From positions 22,021,729 through 22,085,728 of the forward strand of contig OV121096.1 in assembly GCA_921293015.1 (NCBI GenBank): 64,000 nt of DNA, in the 5' to 3' direction. Origin of the DNA: Phorcus lineatus. Its lineage: Eukaryota; Mollusca; Gastropoda; Trochida; Trochidae. The position numbers were made by a program, and so were the translations under genes. The notes beneath the pieces are model-generated. The model saw only the letters and a list, made by a program, of their open reading frames with translations. It did not search any database and was not told where the DNA came from. Of this stretch, positions 1 through 11,846 are shown in pieces (within the stretch, counting starts at the first letter, position 1; every line of letters begins with the position of its first letter).

Positions 1-2766
1 CATAGAAACTGATACTAATACTGAGATACAAGGCCTGCACTCATAGACCTTCTTATTGTGCTCGAGGCTGTAATGATAAAGACTTTATCATTCATGTGAC
101 TTCTGATCCCTTCTGGAACTGACGTACCAGTTGCCTATTTAAAGTGACCTCTAATGTTGTGCTACATTTCCCATAGATCATTGACAGAGATTATGAAAAG
201 ATACGCCCTAGACAGACTATTTCATTGCTGAAAGTGATTGGCAGTCATAGAAAAGTTACAATCATGAAGATTCTTACTGATTGTAAGGGTTTCGTTAAGT
301 ACCAAATCGTTTGTTAGTTTCATTCGCTTTATTTCATAACTGTTGTTAGTATATTGAGAGTTTCTTTATAAGTTGTGTCAAATCCTTTTCTTGAATGAAT
401 AAGATATGTGTCAGTCATTCACTATATGATACAACGTACGATGGGTCGTGACATTTGGCACTCTTTTTCATTTATTGTACAATTTGTAAGGCCCCTGGTG
501 TTTCTACGGCAATATATCTATAGGTAGACATGCGCGCACCTGCCAGTTAGCTTATGCTTATTTCAGGTAAAACCATTCTTTATCGATCACCTTATCTACA
601 ACAGCAACGGAATAAGAATTGATTGCTAAAAATGCAAAAGATTCTGTTATCAATTCATTTGATTTAAATTTGAGATTATTTCCATTTAACACATTTCAGA
701 TTTTTCGTGTCTGTCTTTAAGATTTGAATTCACACACTTTTAATCAAAGCTAATTCTTTTGTTAACATTTTAGAAACATTGAGAAATGATTGTATGTTAC
801 TTACTTTTAAATGATAAGGAAATATGTCTACGTCAATCATAAATGATAGAATTATTCATCATTGGCAATAGATACTATCTCGATTATCTCGATTTTGAAA
901 TGCCCCTGAATTTTAACATTTTGTTTCATACCAGTAATCGTCATACATAAAATCTGAAATATATTTACAATGTTTTAAGATCCGTGGAGAAGAACTGTAA
1001 TCACGATCTTTGAATCCGCATGTACATTATGTACAACTGTGTACTTTTGGCCAGATGGCCTTGAATTCACGAATAAAGCTATTCATTATATTCTGAAATA
1101 TCTCTTCATATATTAGTCAGGTGATGATAGCAGAGAAACTTGAAAGTGACATTAAGTGGTTTAATAACTTTAAGTGTATGAATCAGAAACTTACAAACCA
1201 CAGTGATGTATGTCACTCTATTGTTCTTCGGAGAAACTACACTGCTTCAACACAGTTCCCTTCAATCCGAGTCATTCAGTCTTCCCAGGGTATTTATCTT
1301 GATAATGCCCTTTGCCATAGGCAATTATCTTGCCATCATCACACACATATGCTTTTTCGAACTTTATTTCAACGATAGGTTTTTGGTTTTCAGTTTTACT
1401 CAGAGATGTTTATTTACGATCACCTTTACAAAATCAACGTAGTTATTATCCTTTCGCGGTTTAAAAAGAGTTATAAAACATGACATATCCCTCTCCCGAA
1501 TCCCGCTTCCCAGGCCCACAGCCCCTTCAACCACCAAAAGTCCTTTCTCTAATACTACAATATTAGAACATCAATAATTAAAAGTGATCAATGGTCATCT
1601 TTATCCTGGTTTATTACCAATTAATATGTCAATTATGATAGATTATTTGAGAAATTCTATTTGAAGTTTTAAGATGAAGACATATCTTAGGTAAGGATTT
1701 CGTTATACTCTCTTCAGTTTTAGAAATGCATTTGAACTGTATATTTCATACAAGCCAGGACACTTTATTCCCTTATCAATAAATAGTTCACACATAAAGG
1801 ATTTTAAGGTAATCAGCTAATTCTATTCAATCATTAAGTCTGATCTTATAGAAGCTGAATTAGAAATCTAATTGGACGTGAAAATGGGTATCTGTTAGGT
1901 CACTTTAACCAGACATTTGACATTGTGGTAGTATATGGATAATAATGGTACACAGTTCCTGGTCACAATTCTGAGTAGCTCACTTGTTTGGTTGCTGACA
2001 AATTAATATGACGAAAGCATTTCATGGTTTTTTAAAACAAATGTTAAAACCTGATATTATGCTGTGTACAGGGATCATTAAATGTTCAACAATCATTTTC
2101 TCTACATCAAAACAACATCATCTATGGCAGAAGTTTATATTAGTTCATAAGTTAAATATTTTGTACAGTACTTCGACTCTATTAGCAGTAGCTAAAATGG
2201 CATTATCGTAGTATCATAAGTATTTAGCTAACATTTTCGATGTTGTATTTGATAACAAAGGATTGCCTGGGAAAGTATGATAAATGAATAAGCTTACGTT
2301 TGTATTCAATTTTAAAAAACTAATAACCCTTGATGTATTATTACGCATACACTGAGCTACGTAGTATCATCCCTGTATTTAACAGGCTTTAAACTTGGTA
2401 AAAAGCTTATTTTACAAACATTATGAACGATGCAAGATGAATAATGTTAGAATTTTTTAAGGCAGGGTTCATGAAAATAACAGGCTTCACATTGTTAAAA
2501 TTTAAATGATTGTTAACATAAAACAAAAAGCAGTTCTCTAGATGAGCATTTACGTTAATGTCTGTTTAATTTTACAAGATTGCAATTGACACGTCTAATT
2601 TGTGGACATTTGTACACACAAAAACAATCACTCTGCTACTTCAAAACAATGTTCCTGTGTTACTGAGGGCTGACTTATGCAATAAGATGAAGCACATATC
2701 AATTCAGAAACAGAGACCTAAATTAGTAGTAACAAGTAATACAAAATTAAAGTTCATTTCACTTTT
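1..2766. other. AT-rich DNA, no recognised gene
   Basis: I see no convincing coding frame, RNA gene or repeat copy here. Frames of up to 85 codons (for example 1121-1378) have low-complexity, AT-driven composition and no recognisable motif. Confidence 0.6.
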
Positions 2767-2786
2767 CATCTTCACATTAATATTAA
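2767..2786 (+). repeat. Direct repeat flanking the large satellite array (left copy)
   Basis: The 20 bases CATCTTCACATTAATATTAA recur at 4620-4639 with one mismatch, directly after the large satellite array. The array is therefore bracketed by a short direct repeat. This could be a remnant of the insertion or amplification that placed the array, or the edge of a longer original unit. Confidence 0.7.
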
Positions 2787-2804
2787 TCATAAAGAAAAAG
2801 ATAG

Positions 2805-4621
2805 AAGATACACATGTATGCATACAGATAATTCATAGATGAAAAAAAGAGCATACAGATACTTTATAGCTGATACAGATGTATGCATACAGATAATTCA
2901 TAGATGAAGAATAATTATCTATGCAGATAATTCAGAGATGATACAGATGTATGCATGCAGATAATTCATAGATGATACAGATGTATACATGCAGATATTT
3001 CATAGATGATACAGATGTATGCATACAGATATTTCATAGATGATACAGATGTATACATGCAGATAATTCATAGATGATACAGATGTATACATGCAGATAT
3101 TTCATAGATGATACAGATGAATGCATGCAGATAATTCATAGATGATACAGATGTATACATGCAGATATTTCATAGATGATACAGATGTATGCATGCAGAT
3201 AATTCATAGATGATACAGATGTATACATGCAGATATTTCATAGATGATACAGATGTATGCATGCAGATATTTCATAGATGATACAGATGAATGCATGCAG
3301 ATAATTCATAGATGATACAGATGTATACATGCAGATATTTCATAGATGATACAGATGAATGCATGCAGATAATTCATAGATGATACAGATGTATACATGC
3401 AGATATTTCATAGATGATACAGATGAATGCATGCATATAATTCATAGATGATACAGATGTATACATGCAGATATTTCATAGATGATACAGATGAATGCAT
3501 GCAGATAATTCATAGATGATACAGATGTATGCATGCAGATAATTCATAGATGATACAGATGTATACATGCAGATAATTCATAGATGATACAGATGTATGC
3601 ATGCAGATAATTCATAGATGATACAGATGTATGCATGCAGATATTTCATAGATGATACAGATGAATGCATGCAGATAATTCATAGATGATACAGATGTAT
3701 ACATGCAGATATTTCATAGATGATACAGATGAATGCATGCAGATATTTCATAGATGATACAGATGTATGCATGCAGATAATTCATAGATGATACAGATGT
3801 ATACATGCAGATATTTCATAGATGATACAGATGAATGCATGCAGATAATTCATAGATGATACAGATGTATACATGCAGATATTTCATAGATGATACAGAT
3901 GAATGCATGCATATAATTCATAGATGATACAGATGTATACATGCAGATATTTCATAGATGATACAGATGAATGCATGCAGATAATTCATAGATGATACAG
4001 ATGTATACATGCAGATATTTCATAGATGATACAGATGAATGCATGCATATAATTCATAGATGATACAGATGTATGCATACAGATAATTCATAGATGATAC
4101 AGATGTATGCATAAAGATAAATCCTAGATGATACAGATGTATACATGCAGATAATTCATAGATGATACAGATGTATGCATACAGATAAATCCTAGATGAT
4201 ACAGATGTATACATGCATATAATTCATAGATGATACAGATGTATGCATACAGATAATTCATAGATGATACAGATGTATGCATAAAGATAAATCCTAAATG
4301 ATAAAGATGTATACATGCAGATAATTCATAGATGATACAGATGTATGCATACAGATAAATCCTAGATGATACAGATGTATACATGCAGATAATTCATAGA
4401 TGATACAGATATATGAATACAGATAAATCCTAGATGATAAAGATGTATACATGCAGATAATTCATAGCTGATACAGATATATGAATACAGATAAATCCTA
4501 GATGATAAAGATGTATACATGCAGATAATTCATAGCTGATACAGATATATGAATACAGATAAATCCTAGATGATAAAGATGTATACATGCAGATAATTCA
4601 TAGCTGATACAGATGTATGCA
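2805..4621 (+). repeat. 34-bp satellite array, forward orientation
   Basis: About 53 head-to-tail units of 34 bp. A unit begins GATACAGATGTATGCATGCA and finishes with GATAATTCATAGAT. Neighbouring units often alternate between GTATGCATGC/GATAATTC and GTATACATGC/GATATTTC variants, giving a 68-bp higher-order period in the middle. Beyond about 4,080 a third variant with GATAAATCCTAG takes over. Three units make 102 bp, so the minus strand shows an artefactual repeat 'protein' (4020-4384) rich in ICIIYEL and CIHLYHL. That frame is a by-product of the repeat and not a gene. Confidence 0.97.
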
Positions 4622-4639
4622 TCTTCACATTAACATTAA
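4620..4639 (+). repeat. Direct repeat flanking the large satellite array (right copy)
   Basis: This matches 2767-2786 at 19 of 20 bases and starts where the array ends. Confidence 0.7.
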
Positions 4640-4873
4640 GTAGGATAAGGGGATAACCTCATACTGGTTTGGTTTAGTGTTATCGTTCTCTTATCATTTT
4701 CTCGCTTGAGATACATATTGTTAAAACTGATTGCTAAATTCGTAAAACATATGACCTATCAAGAAAATAAAAGGTTTCATATGCATTAGACAGGATTATT
4801 GGTGCTAAAATACACTACTGTTTTTCCGCACAATTAGATTTTCATCTGAGCAATAGAAGGGATGTTTATTTGT
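4640..4873. other. Unique spacer between two opposed satellite arrays
   Basis: About 234 bp of non-repetitive AT-rich sequence separates the forward array from the inverted one. In a folded or cruciform state it would be the loop of a very large hairpin. No gene is seen. Confidence 0.8.
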
Positions 4874-5453
4874 GCATACATCTGTATCATCTATGATTAT
4901 CTATATGAATTCATCTGTATCATCTATGAATTACCTGTATGAATACATCTGTATCATCTATGATTTATCTGTATGCATACATCTGTATCATCTATGAATT
5001 TTCTTATGAATACATCTGTATCATCTATGAATTTTCTGTATGAATGCATCTGAATCATCTATTAATTATCCGTATGAATACATCTGTATCATCTATGAAT
5101 TATCTGCATGCATACATCTGTATCATCTATGATTTATCTGTATGCATACATCTGTATCATCTATTAAGTATCCGTATGAATACATCTGTATCATCTTTGA
5201 ATTTTCTGTATGAATACATCTGTATCATCTATGAATTATCTATATGAATACATCTGTATCGTCTATTAATTATCCGTATGAATACATCTGTATCATCTAT
5301 GATTTATCTGTATGCATACATCTGTATCATCTATGGATTATCTGCATGCATACATCTGTATCATCTATGAATTTTCTGTATGAATACATCTGAATCATCT
5401 ATTAATTATCCGTATGAATACATCTGTATCATCTATGATTTATCTGTATGCAC
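4874..5453 (-). repeat. 34-bp satellite array, inverted orientation
   Basis: About 17 units of the same 34-bp satellite, read on the minus strand: on the plus strand units run CATACATCTGTATCATCTAT then GAATTATCTGTATG. Units here are more variable (GAATTTTC, GATTTATC, TTAATTATCCG) than those of the forward array. The two arrays together form an inverted repeat with arms of at least 0.58 kb. Confidence 0.95.
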
Positions 5454-5663
5454 TTATGAATTACAGAAATAAGTCTCGTAATTGTTACTAGTTTACCTAG
5501 TCTATATCAAACTATATGTTATCAAAGGTATTGCTTTGTATTTTTCAATAAAGGCGAATGTAGGAAGAATGGTATCAAGGTAAAGATATGCATATAGATT
5601 TATACCCCGTTCTTTAATCATCAGTGTGAAAAAATTCAAAGTCTAAAACATAATAACTATTTG
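5454..5663. other. Unique junction before the tandem duplication
   Basis: Short AT-rich stretch between the satellite and the first duplicated unit. No feature seen. Confidence 0.5.
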
Positions 5664-6893
5664 TTCTGAAATGATAACAAACCATGACTGATCAAACGCC
5701 CACCTTTTTCAAGTTTTAAGATCTTCATTATCTATCAATAAGAAACAAAATCAAAAATACTTTCTTCTAATCCATGAATGCCCTTTGTTGAAGAAGTTCT
5801 TTGATGTGACATCGAATGATAAAGATGATAATCCGTTATCATTATGCTTTTCAGCCTTGGAGAGAAAGGATAATGTAGAGCATTATTTTTTCGCTTTTAT
5901 CACATCGCTTCTTTGTCGAAGTAAAAATCTAAGGTTGAGATATACATGTACACCTTTGTTGGAAAAATCTTTTGAGATAAATATGTTTCATGTACAGCAT
6001 CTTTGCCCTTCTCATGATGTTCATCATAGATAAACCTACCTTTATTTCATAAATATTTTAACAAGATTGGTACTCGGGAAAAGGGATTCAATCGAGAATA
6101 GAATTGAATTCAACTAATTGTTTTTGTTTTCATTTTAAACCGAGTTTGAAAATATATTTAAACTTTCAGCAATTTCCCAGTTTATCTTTTCAAAGGCAGT
6201 CGTCAAACTAACCTTTCAAGTTTCAGTAAAATTTCATAGTCGAAATGTTTTTTAAACAGTTTTGTTTGACTACGCAGTTTCAAAGTGGATGTCGACAGAT
6301 TCTTATTACCGAGATATCAAATCAAAAAAAAGAAAATCAGTCACGACGAGGTCGAGGGGGATTAAGTATTTAATACATTTTTCAGGAATGAGCGAAGCCT
6401 TTGGGGTACCTGGTCTTACCACAATTTTTTTCTTTTGCATCTTTTCTTATATATTCATATATTATATATATTTCAACTGTGACAATAAAAGAATCAATTG
6501 ACCGTTTTTAAAAGCTATAAGGAAGTGTCAGTAAGACAGATTTCAGAAAATCTAACTTTTATAACACAAAACATCACATTGATATATATTGATATGTATT
6601 GAAGTCAGTATCAAAATAGGTCTTGTCATCTACCAAGAGAATATTAGAATGCTTAATTTCTTTTTTTAGTAGAACATGTTAGCCTAATATGTATCGCAAA
6701 AGATACTAGATCTCTAAACCTGCGACGAAGTCCGAGGTCAATATTGCTTTCCTCGGGTCTATAAAGACAGGTATTGACCGAGTTCACCAGTCCATAATTG
6801 TTTTATTATGTTTGGAATAAAATACGAAAAGAAAAGAAAACAACTTCAGTCATGAACAGAAATTTGGATCAATTGTTCAACATGACGGTCAAA

Positions 6894-7075
6894 TGACGTC
6901 ACGATAAAAATAGCATGACGTCATGTAACAACGGTTTGACGTCATTATGTCAATTTCAAGTCAATATCATTTTTGGTCGGACTCGGAGTGAAATCAGTAT
7001 GCTTTTCTGTCGACTGACACGTCACCGCTTCTCGACCAATCGGATCGCTGGATAATAAAGTTAACATTATAAATA
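6894..7075 (+). promoter_or_regulatory. Candidate promoter: three CREs, CCAAT box, TATA-like box (copy 1)
   Basis: Perfect CREB/ATF palindromes TGACGTCA lie at 6894-6901, 6916-6923 and 6937-6944, spaced 22 and 21 bp (about two helical turns). A CCAAT is at 7035-7039 and TATAAATA at 7068-7075, in the order and spacing of a plus-strand core promoter. No long ORF follows, so any product could be non-coding or spliced. TGACGTCA also occurs inside other repeats here (around 19,221, 46,538 and 57,031), so it may simply be part of a repeat consensus. Confidence 0.35.
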
Positions 7076-7287
7076 CGTATATCTTAATGGTATATTTGGA
7101 TCTCTCGATCTTTCACGCCTGATGATCTCAATGTATTTAATGCACATATGAATGAAATCATTATGATACAGCATAAACATCAGATTAGATATCGGATATA
7201 TATCCAAACATTATATCCACGTATACAAAATAGAATTTCTTAATTACATGTCTGAAAGTGAAGAAGTCAGGACAATGCTCCTAAGAA

Positions 7288-7593
7288 AACGCATATTTCT
7301 GAACCAAACTGTCATCAAATGTACATTACAATGTGTTCTATCGATTGAGTAATATGAATTTACTGTCAGATTCTTGGTTTGGCTTCCGGACAGGAGCTTT
7401 TAGAGGCCCGTTTAGCGAGTTTTGAAGCACCTTCAAACTTCTAAGTTGCTTATAGATATATACGTTTGCACCTAGCGTAATAACTTTCTTCAAAATGCAT
7501 ATTTCGAATCCCTACTTTTGCCAAATGTTCATCACATTGTGGCCTGTCGATTGAGTAATATGAATTTGCTATCAGATTCTTGGTTTGGGATCC
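7288..7593 (+). repeat. Diverged 206-bp direct repeat inside the duplicated unit (copy 1)
   Basis: A block containing TCGATTGAGTAATATGAATT occurs at about 7341 and again at about 7547, preceded in both by GCATATTTC and followed by CAGATTCTTGGTTTGG. Similarity covers about 100 bp of each copy. This is an older tandem event nested in the young 4.25-kb duplication. Confidence 0.8.
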
Positions 7594-10500
7594 AGTTTCG
7601 ACCTTTTCGATGTTTTTCTTAGGATAAAATTTTCAAGATATTTTCTGTGAGTACACACAAAGGCATAAGATGCAAGATAGTTTAATCCATGAGGGATAAA
7701 ACACTTAACAAATACTTACATCTTATCTTAAGGAACCGACTAGAGTAATCCATATATGCCAAAACATTATTTGGTCACATTTCTTTAAAACACGAAAACT
7801 GTTGTTTTGGAATCTAGATAGGCGAGATAGAAGAGTGAAATGTGACTTTTTGATGTGTTGTGGGACGTCCCGCATCTATGATGCGTCAGTGATTAAGGTT
7901 CAAGATGGTGCATTATGATTTAGATTTAGATACATTATTCCTTAAGTAATTAAAATAGTGTTTTTTTAATCCGCAAAATACAAATTACACATAAATTACA
8001 TTTTCATAGATATTATTCTGGTGAAAACCTCAACATCATAAGTCAATGGCCAAAGCTAAGTATCATCAGATAAGTATTTGTCATTCTTTGCCAGGACAAT
8101 ATGTTATTAACCCCGGAAACGTAGTTACAGTTAGATATAAAACAATAACTGGTAACAAGAAGGGAGGTTCACATTGACTTGATATTGTCAAAAATAAACG
8201 ATAAGCATGTAAATGTCTTTGATGAATTTAGGTATTATCTTCAAACTTTAAATTACCATGGGTATGTTACTTTTAGATATTGAAGGAAAAGCTTAATTTA
8301 AAGTTATTTTCGTAATATATATGTAGTTTAACGTTTATAATACGCAAATGTTTACTCGCTGTTTCATGTAAGTTTTCAAATTTTAAAACGTTAATCGAAA
8401 TCTCTAATTTTCAATTAAAAACTCTATTCTTACATATATGTAAGTACATTGATTATCAATTATTACAAGTCCATTTACTGTTTTTTGTGATTTGGTATTA
8501 CAATGTTTCTTATCACGATGGAAAATCTACGCAGATGTCACAGGTTATTACCGAGTCGGGAAAAATAATGCAGTGATGTGTTCCAGGCTAAACCTCCTCC
8601 CCTCTTAGAAAATTCGTCTACCGCCACTTTATATTTATAATGAATAATTGTGAAAATTGTGAAATACGGTGGCAGATATGAAATCAAGATAGCTTGCAGT
8701 TGTGATGTCACAAATCCCCTAAGAGATATGCTTGACGATATTAATAATGATAATAAATTCACTTCCATGTGATATGTTTTGTTAGCCTACGTTTACCCAG
8801 AACCGCAGGTAACTATGGCTTTCAACTGCAACTCTGCAATAGATTCTTTATCTACATGTATGACTGTTATACTATTATATCTGCAAATATATTTATTGCG
8901 TAGGAATGCCGACATATGTTACAGTTATAATATTTATACCAGAGATTACGTTTGGTGGATAGTACAACCATTCTAGCCTATGTTTTCCCTGCAGGAGGAT
9001 ACATGTTTCCTGGAAATGTTTACACATATGAGTATGAAATTGAAGACATATTGACAATTTCCCTTGAGTAACTCTAGGAATCTGGCAAAGCCAAATATTG
9101 TTTTAAAGATTGCAAGGATTTAACCGATTTTAAGCTAAATCTAACTTAATAATAAGACTATCTAATCACTAAGAGGATAGTTTAAAAAGCAGCTTTTATG
9201 ATGTTAATAATTAGATCTTTATTGACTTCCAGAAGTATTATAGTGGTTTCTAATGATATATCCAGAAACAAACGGGTAATTATCCAAAAGAATTGGCCTG
9301 TTTCAATGATGTATTACAGTTGCACCTGTCTTCACAATATTCTTCTTATGAGAGTATACGTTCATGTTAATTAAATATAAATTTAAGAAATGTGTGTTTT
9401 GTGAGGAAACATTTCATATAAAAATAGTCTATTTGCTGGTTATAATTGAATTGGACCTTTTTGTATGAAAACATATCCTAATAAACCTATCCAACTTTTA
9501 AATTGTTTGAAGTTACCTGAACGTTACTGGTTATCGAGTTATCGTTGAAGTATACAGTATTGGCTCTCCAGGGTTTTTCTTCAACTAGGCCATGAATTAA
9601 TAAGTGTACCATTGTTTATCAAACTATCTATGTTCTTTAACAGTGGCGTACATGTATATGATGTGACTTTTGTTATTATACGGTTTAAAAGGTAAAAAGA
9701 ATTACTTGCCCCTAGATAACATAAATGATATTGACCAAGAAATTGACAATATTGTGGAGGATATTGGAAACTTCACGAATACAGTAAATCTTGATGTATC
9801 AAATGAACGGCAATAACGTCTTTCTTTTCATTGTAGTATAAATATGTCAATATGTGTTCGAGTTGTTGATGTTTCAATATTAATCAATTGTTTTTTTAGA
9901 TAAAGTGTATAATGTCTTCTGAAATGATAACAAACCATGACTGATCAAACGCCCACCTTTTTCAAGTTTTAAGATCTTCATTATCTATCAATAAGAAACA
10001 AAATCAAAAATACTTTCTTCTAATCCATGAATGCCCTTTGTTGAAGAAGTTCTTTGATGTGACATCGAATGATAAAGATGATAATCCGTTATCATTATGC
10101 TTTTCAGCCTTGGAGAGAAAGGATAATGTAGAGCATAATTTTTTCGCTTTTATCACATCGCTTCTTTGTCGAAGTAAAAATCTAAGGTTGAGATATACAT
10201 GTACACCTTTGTTGGAAAAATCTTTTGAGATAAATATGTTTCATGTACAGCATCTTTGCCCTTCTCATGATGTTCATCATAGATTAACCTACCTTTATTT
10301 CATAAATATTTTAACAAGATTGGTACTCGGGAAAAGGGATTCAATCGAGAATAGAATTGAATTCAACTAATTGTTTTTGTTTTCATTTTAAACCGAGTTT
10401 GAAAATATATTTAAACTTTCAGCAATTTCCCAGTTTATCTTTTCAAAGGCAGTCGTCAAACTAACCTTTCAAGTTTCAGTAAAATTTCATAGTCGAAATG

Positions 10501-11146
10501 TTTTTTAAACAGTTTTGTTTGACTACGCAGTTTCAAAGTGGATGTCGACAGATTCTTATTACCGAGATATCAAATCAAAAAAAAGAAAATCAGTCACGAC
10601 GAGGTCGAGGGGGATTAAGTATTTAATACATTTTTCAGGAATGAGCGAAGCCTTTGGGGTACCTGGTCTTACCACAATTTTTTTCTTTTGCATCTTCTCT
10701 TATATATTCATATATTATATATATTTCAACTGTGACAATAAAAGAATCAATTGACCGTTTTTAAAAGCTATAAGGAAGTGTCAGTAAGACAGATTTCAGA
10801 AAATCTAACTTTTATAACACAAAACATCACATTGATATATATTGATATGTATTGAAGTCAGTATCAAAATAGGTCTTGTCATCTACCAAGAGAATATTAG
10901 AATGCTTAATTTCTTTTTTTAGTAGAACATGTTAGCCTAATATGTATCGCAAAAGATACTAGATCTCTAAACCTGCGACGAAGTCCGAGGTCAATATTGC
11001 TTTCCTCGGGTCTATAAAGACAGGTATTGACCGAGTTCACCAGTCCATAATTGTTTTATTATGTTTGGAATAAAATACGAAAAGAAAAGAAAACAACTTC
11101 AGTCATGAACAGAAATTTGGATCAATTGTTCAACATGACGGTCAAA

Positions 11147-11328
11147 TGACGTCACGATAAAAATAGCATGACGTCATGTAACAACGGTTTGACGTCATTA
11201 TGTCAATTTCAAGTCAATATCATTTTTGGTCGGACTCGGAGTGAAATCAGTATGCTTTTCTGTCGACTGACACGTCACCGCTTCTCGACCAATCGGATCG
11301 CTGGATAATAAAGTTAACATTATAAATA
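11147..11328 (+). promoter_or_regulatory. Candidate promoter: three CREs, CCAAT box, TATA-like box (copy 2)
   Basis: Identical copy of 6894-7075 shifted by 4,253 bp: TGACGTCA at 11147, 11169 and 11190, CCAAT at 11288, TATAAATA at 11321. Confidence 0.35.
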
Positions 11329-11540
11329 CGTATATCTTAATGGTATATTTGGATCTCTCGATCTTTCACGCCTGATGATCTCAATGTATTTAATGCACAT
11401 ATGAATGAAATCATTATGATACAGCATAAACATCAGATTAGATATCGGATATATATCCAAACATTATATCCACGTATACAAAATAGAATTTCTTAATTAC
11501 ATGTCTGAAAGTGAAGAAGTCAGGACAATGCTCCTAAGAA

Positions 11541-11846
11541 AACGCATATTTCTGAACCAAACTGTCATCAAATGTACATTACAATGTGTTCTATCGATTG
11601 AGTAATATGAATTTACTGTCAGATTCTTGGTTTGGCTTCCGGACAGGAGCTTTTAGAGGCCCGTTTAGCGAGTTTTGAAGCACCTTCAAACTTCTAAGTT
11701 GCTTATAGATATATACGTTTGCACCTAGCGTAATAACTTTCTTCAAAATGCATATTTCGAATCCCTACTTTTGCCAAATGTTCATCACATTGTGGCCTGT
11801 CGATTGAGTAATATGAATTTGCTATCAGATTCTTGGTTTGGGATCC
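11541..11846 (+). repeat. Diverged 206-bp direct repeat (copy 2)
   Basis: Same nested dimer as 7288-7593, carried along by the 4,253-bp duplication. Confidence 0.8.

Larger units (their letters stand above)
5664..9916 (+). repeat. 4,253-bp tandem duplication, copy 1
   Basis: Every landmark reappears exactly 4,253 bp downstream, so there is no net indel between copies. I count about a dozen substitutions (for example near 5,887, 6,030, 6,438, 8,086, 8,326, 9,135, 9,150, 9,662, 9,680 and 9,843), or about 99.7% identity. The junction has two bases of microhomology (TT). The small frames inside (5785-6033, 6262-6501, 8538-8768, 8779-8976) have no recognisable domain, and their conservation between copies only reflects how recent the duplication is. 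Confidence 0.97.

Noticed and set aside
4020..4384. Minus-strand 'repeat protein' frames over the satellite
   Set aside because: Three 34-bp units equal 102 bp, so any open frame repeats automatically. There is no start context and no constraint beyond the DNA repeat.
2805..5453. CRISPR array
   Set aside because: Repeats are contiguous 34-bp units without unique spacers, in a eukaryotic context.
5785..10754. Conserved 79-82 codon frames present in both 4.25-kb units
   Set aside because: Conservation is expected because the duplication is ~99.7% identical. A single substitution changes the length of one frame, and no motifs are present.
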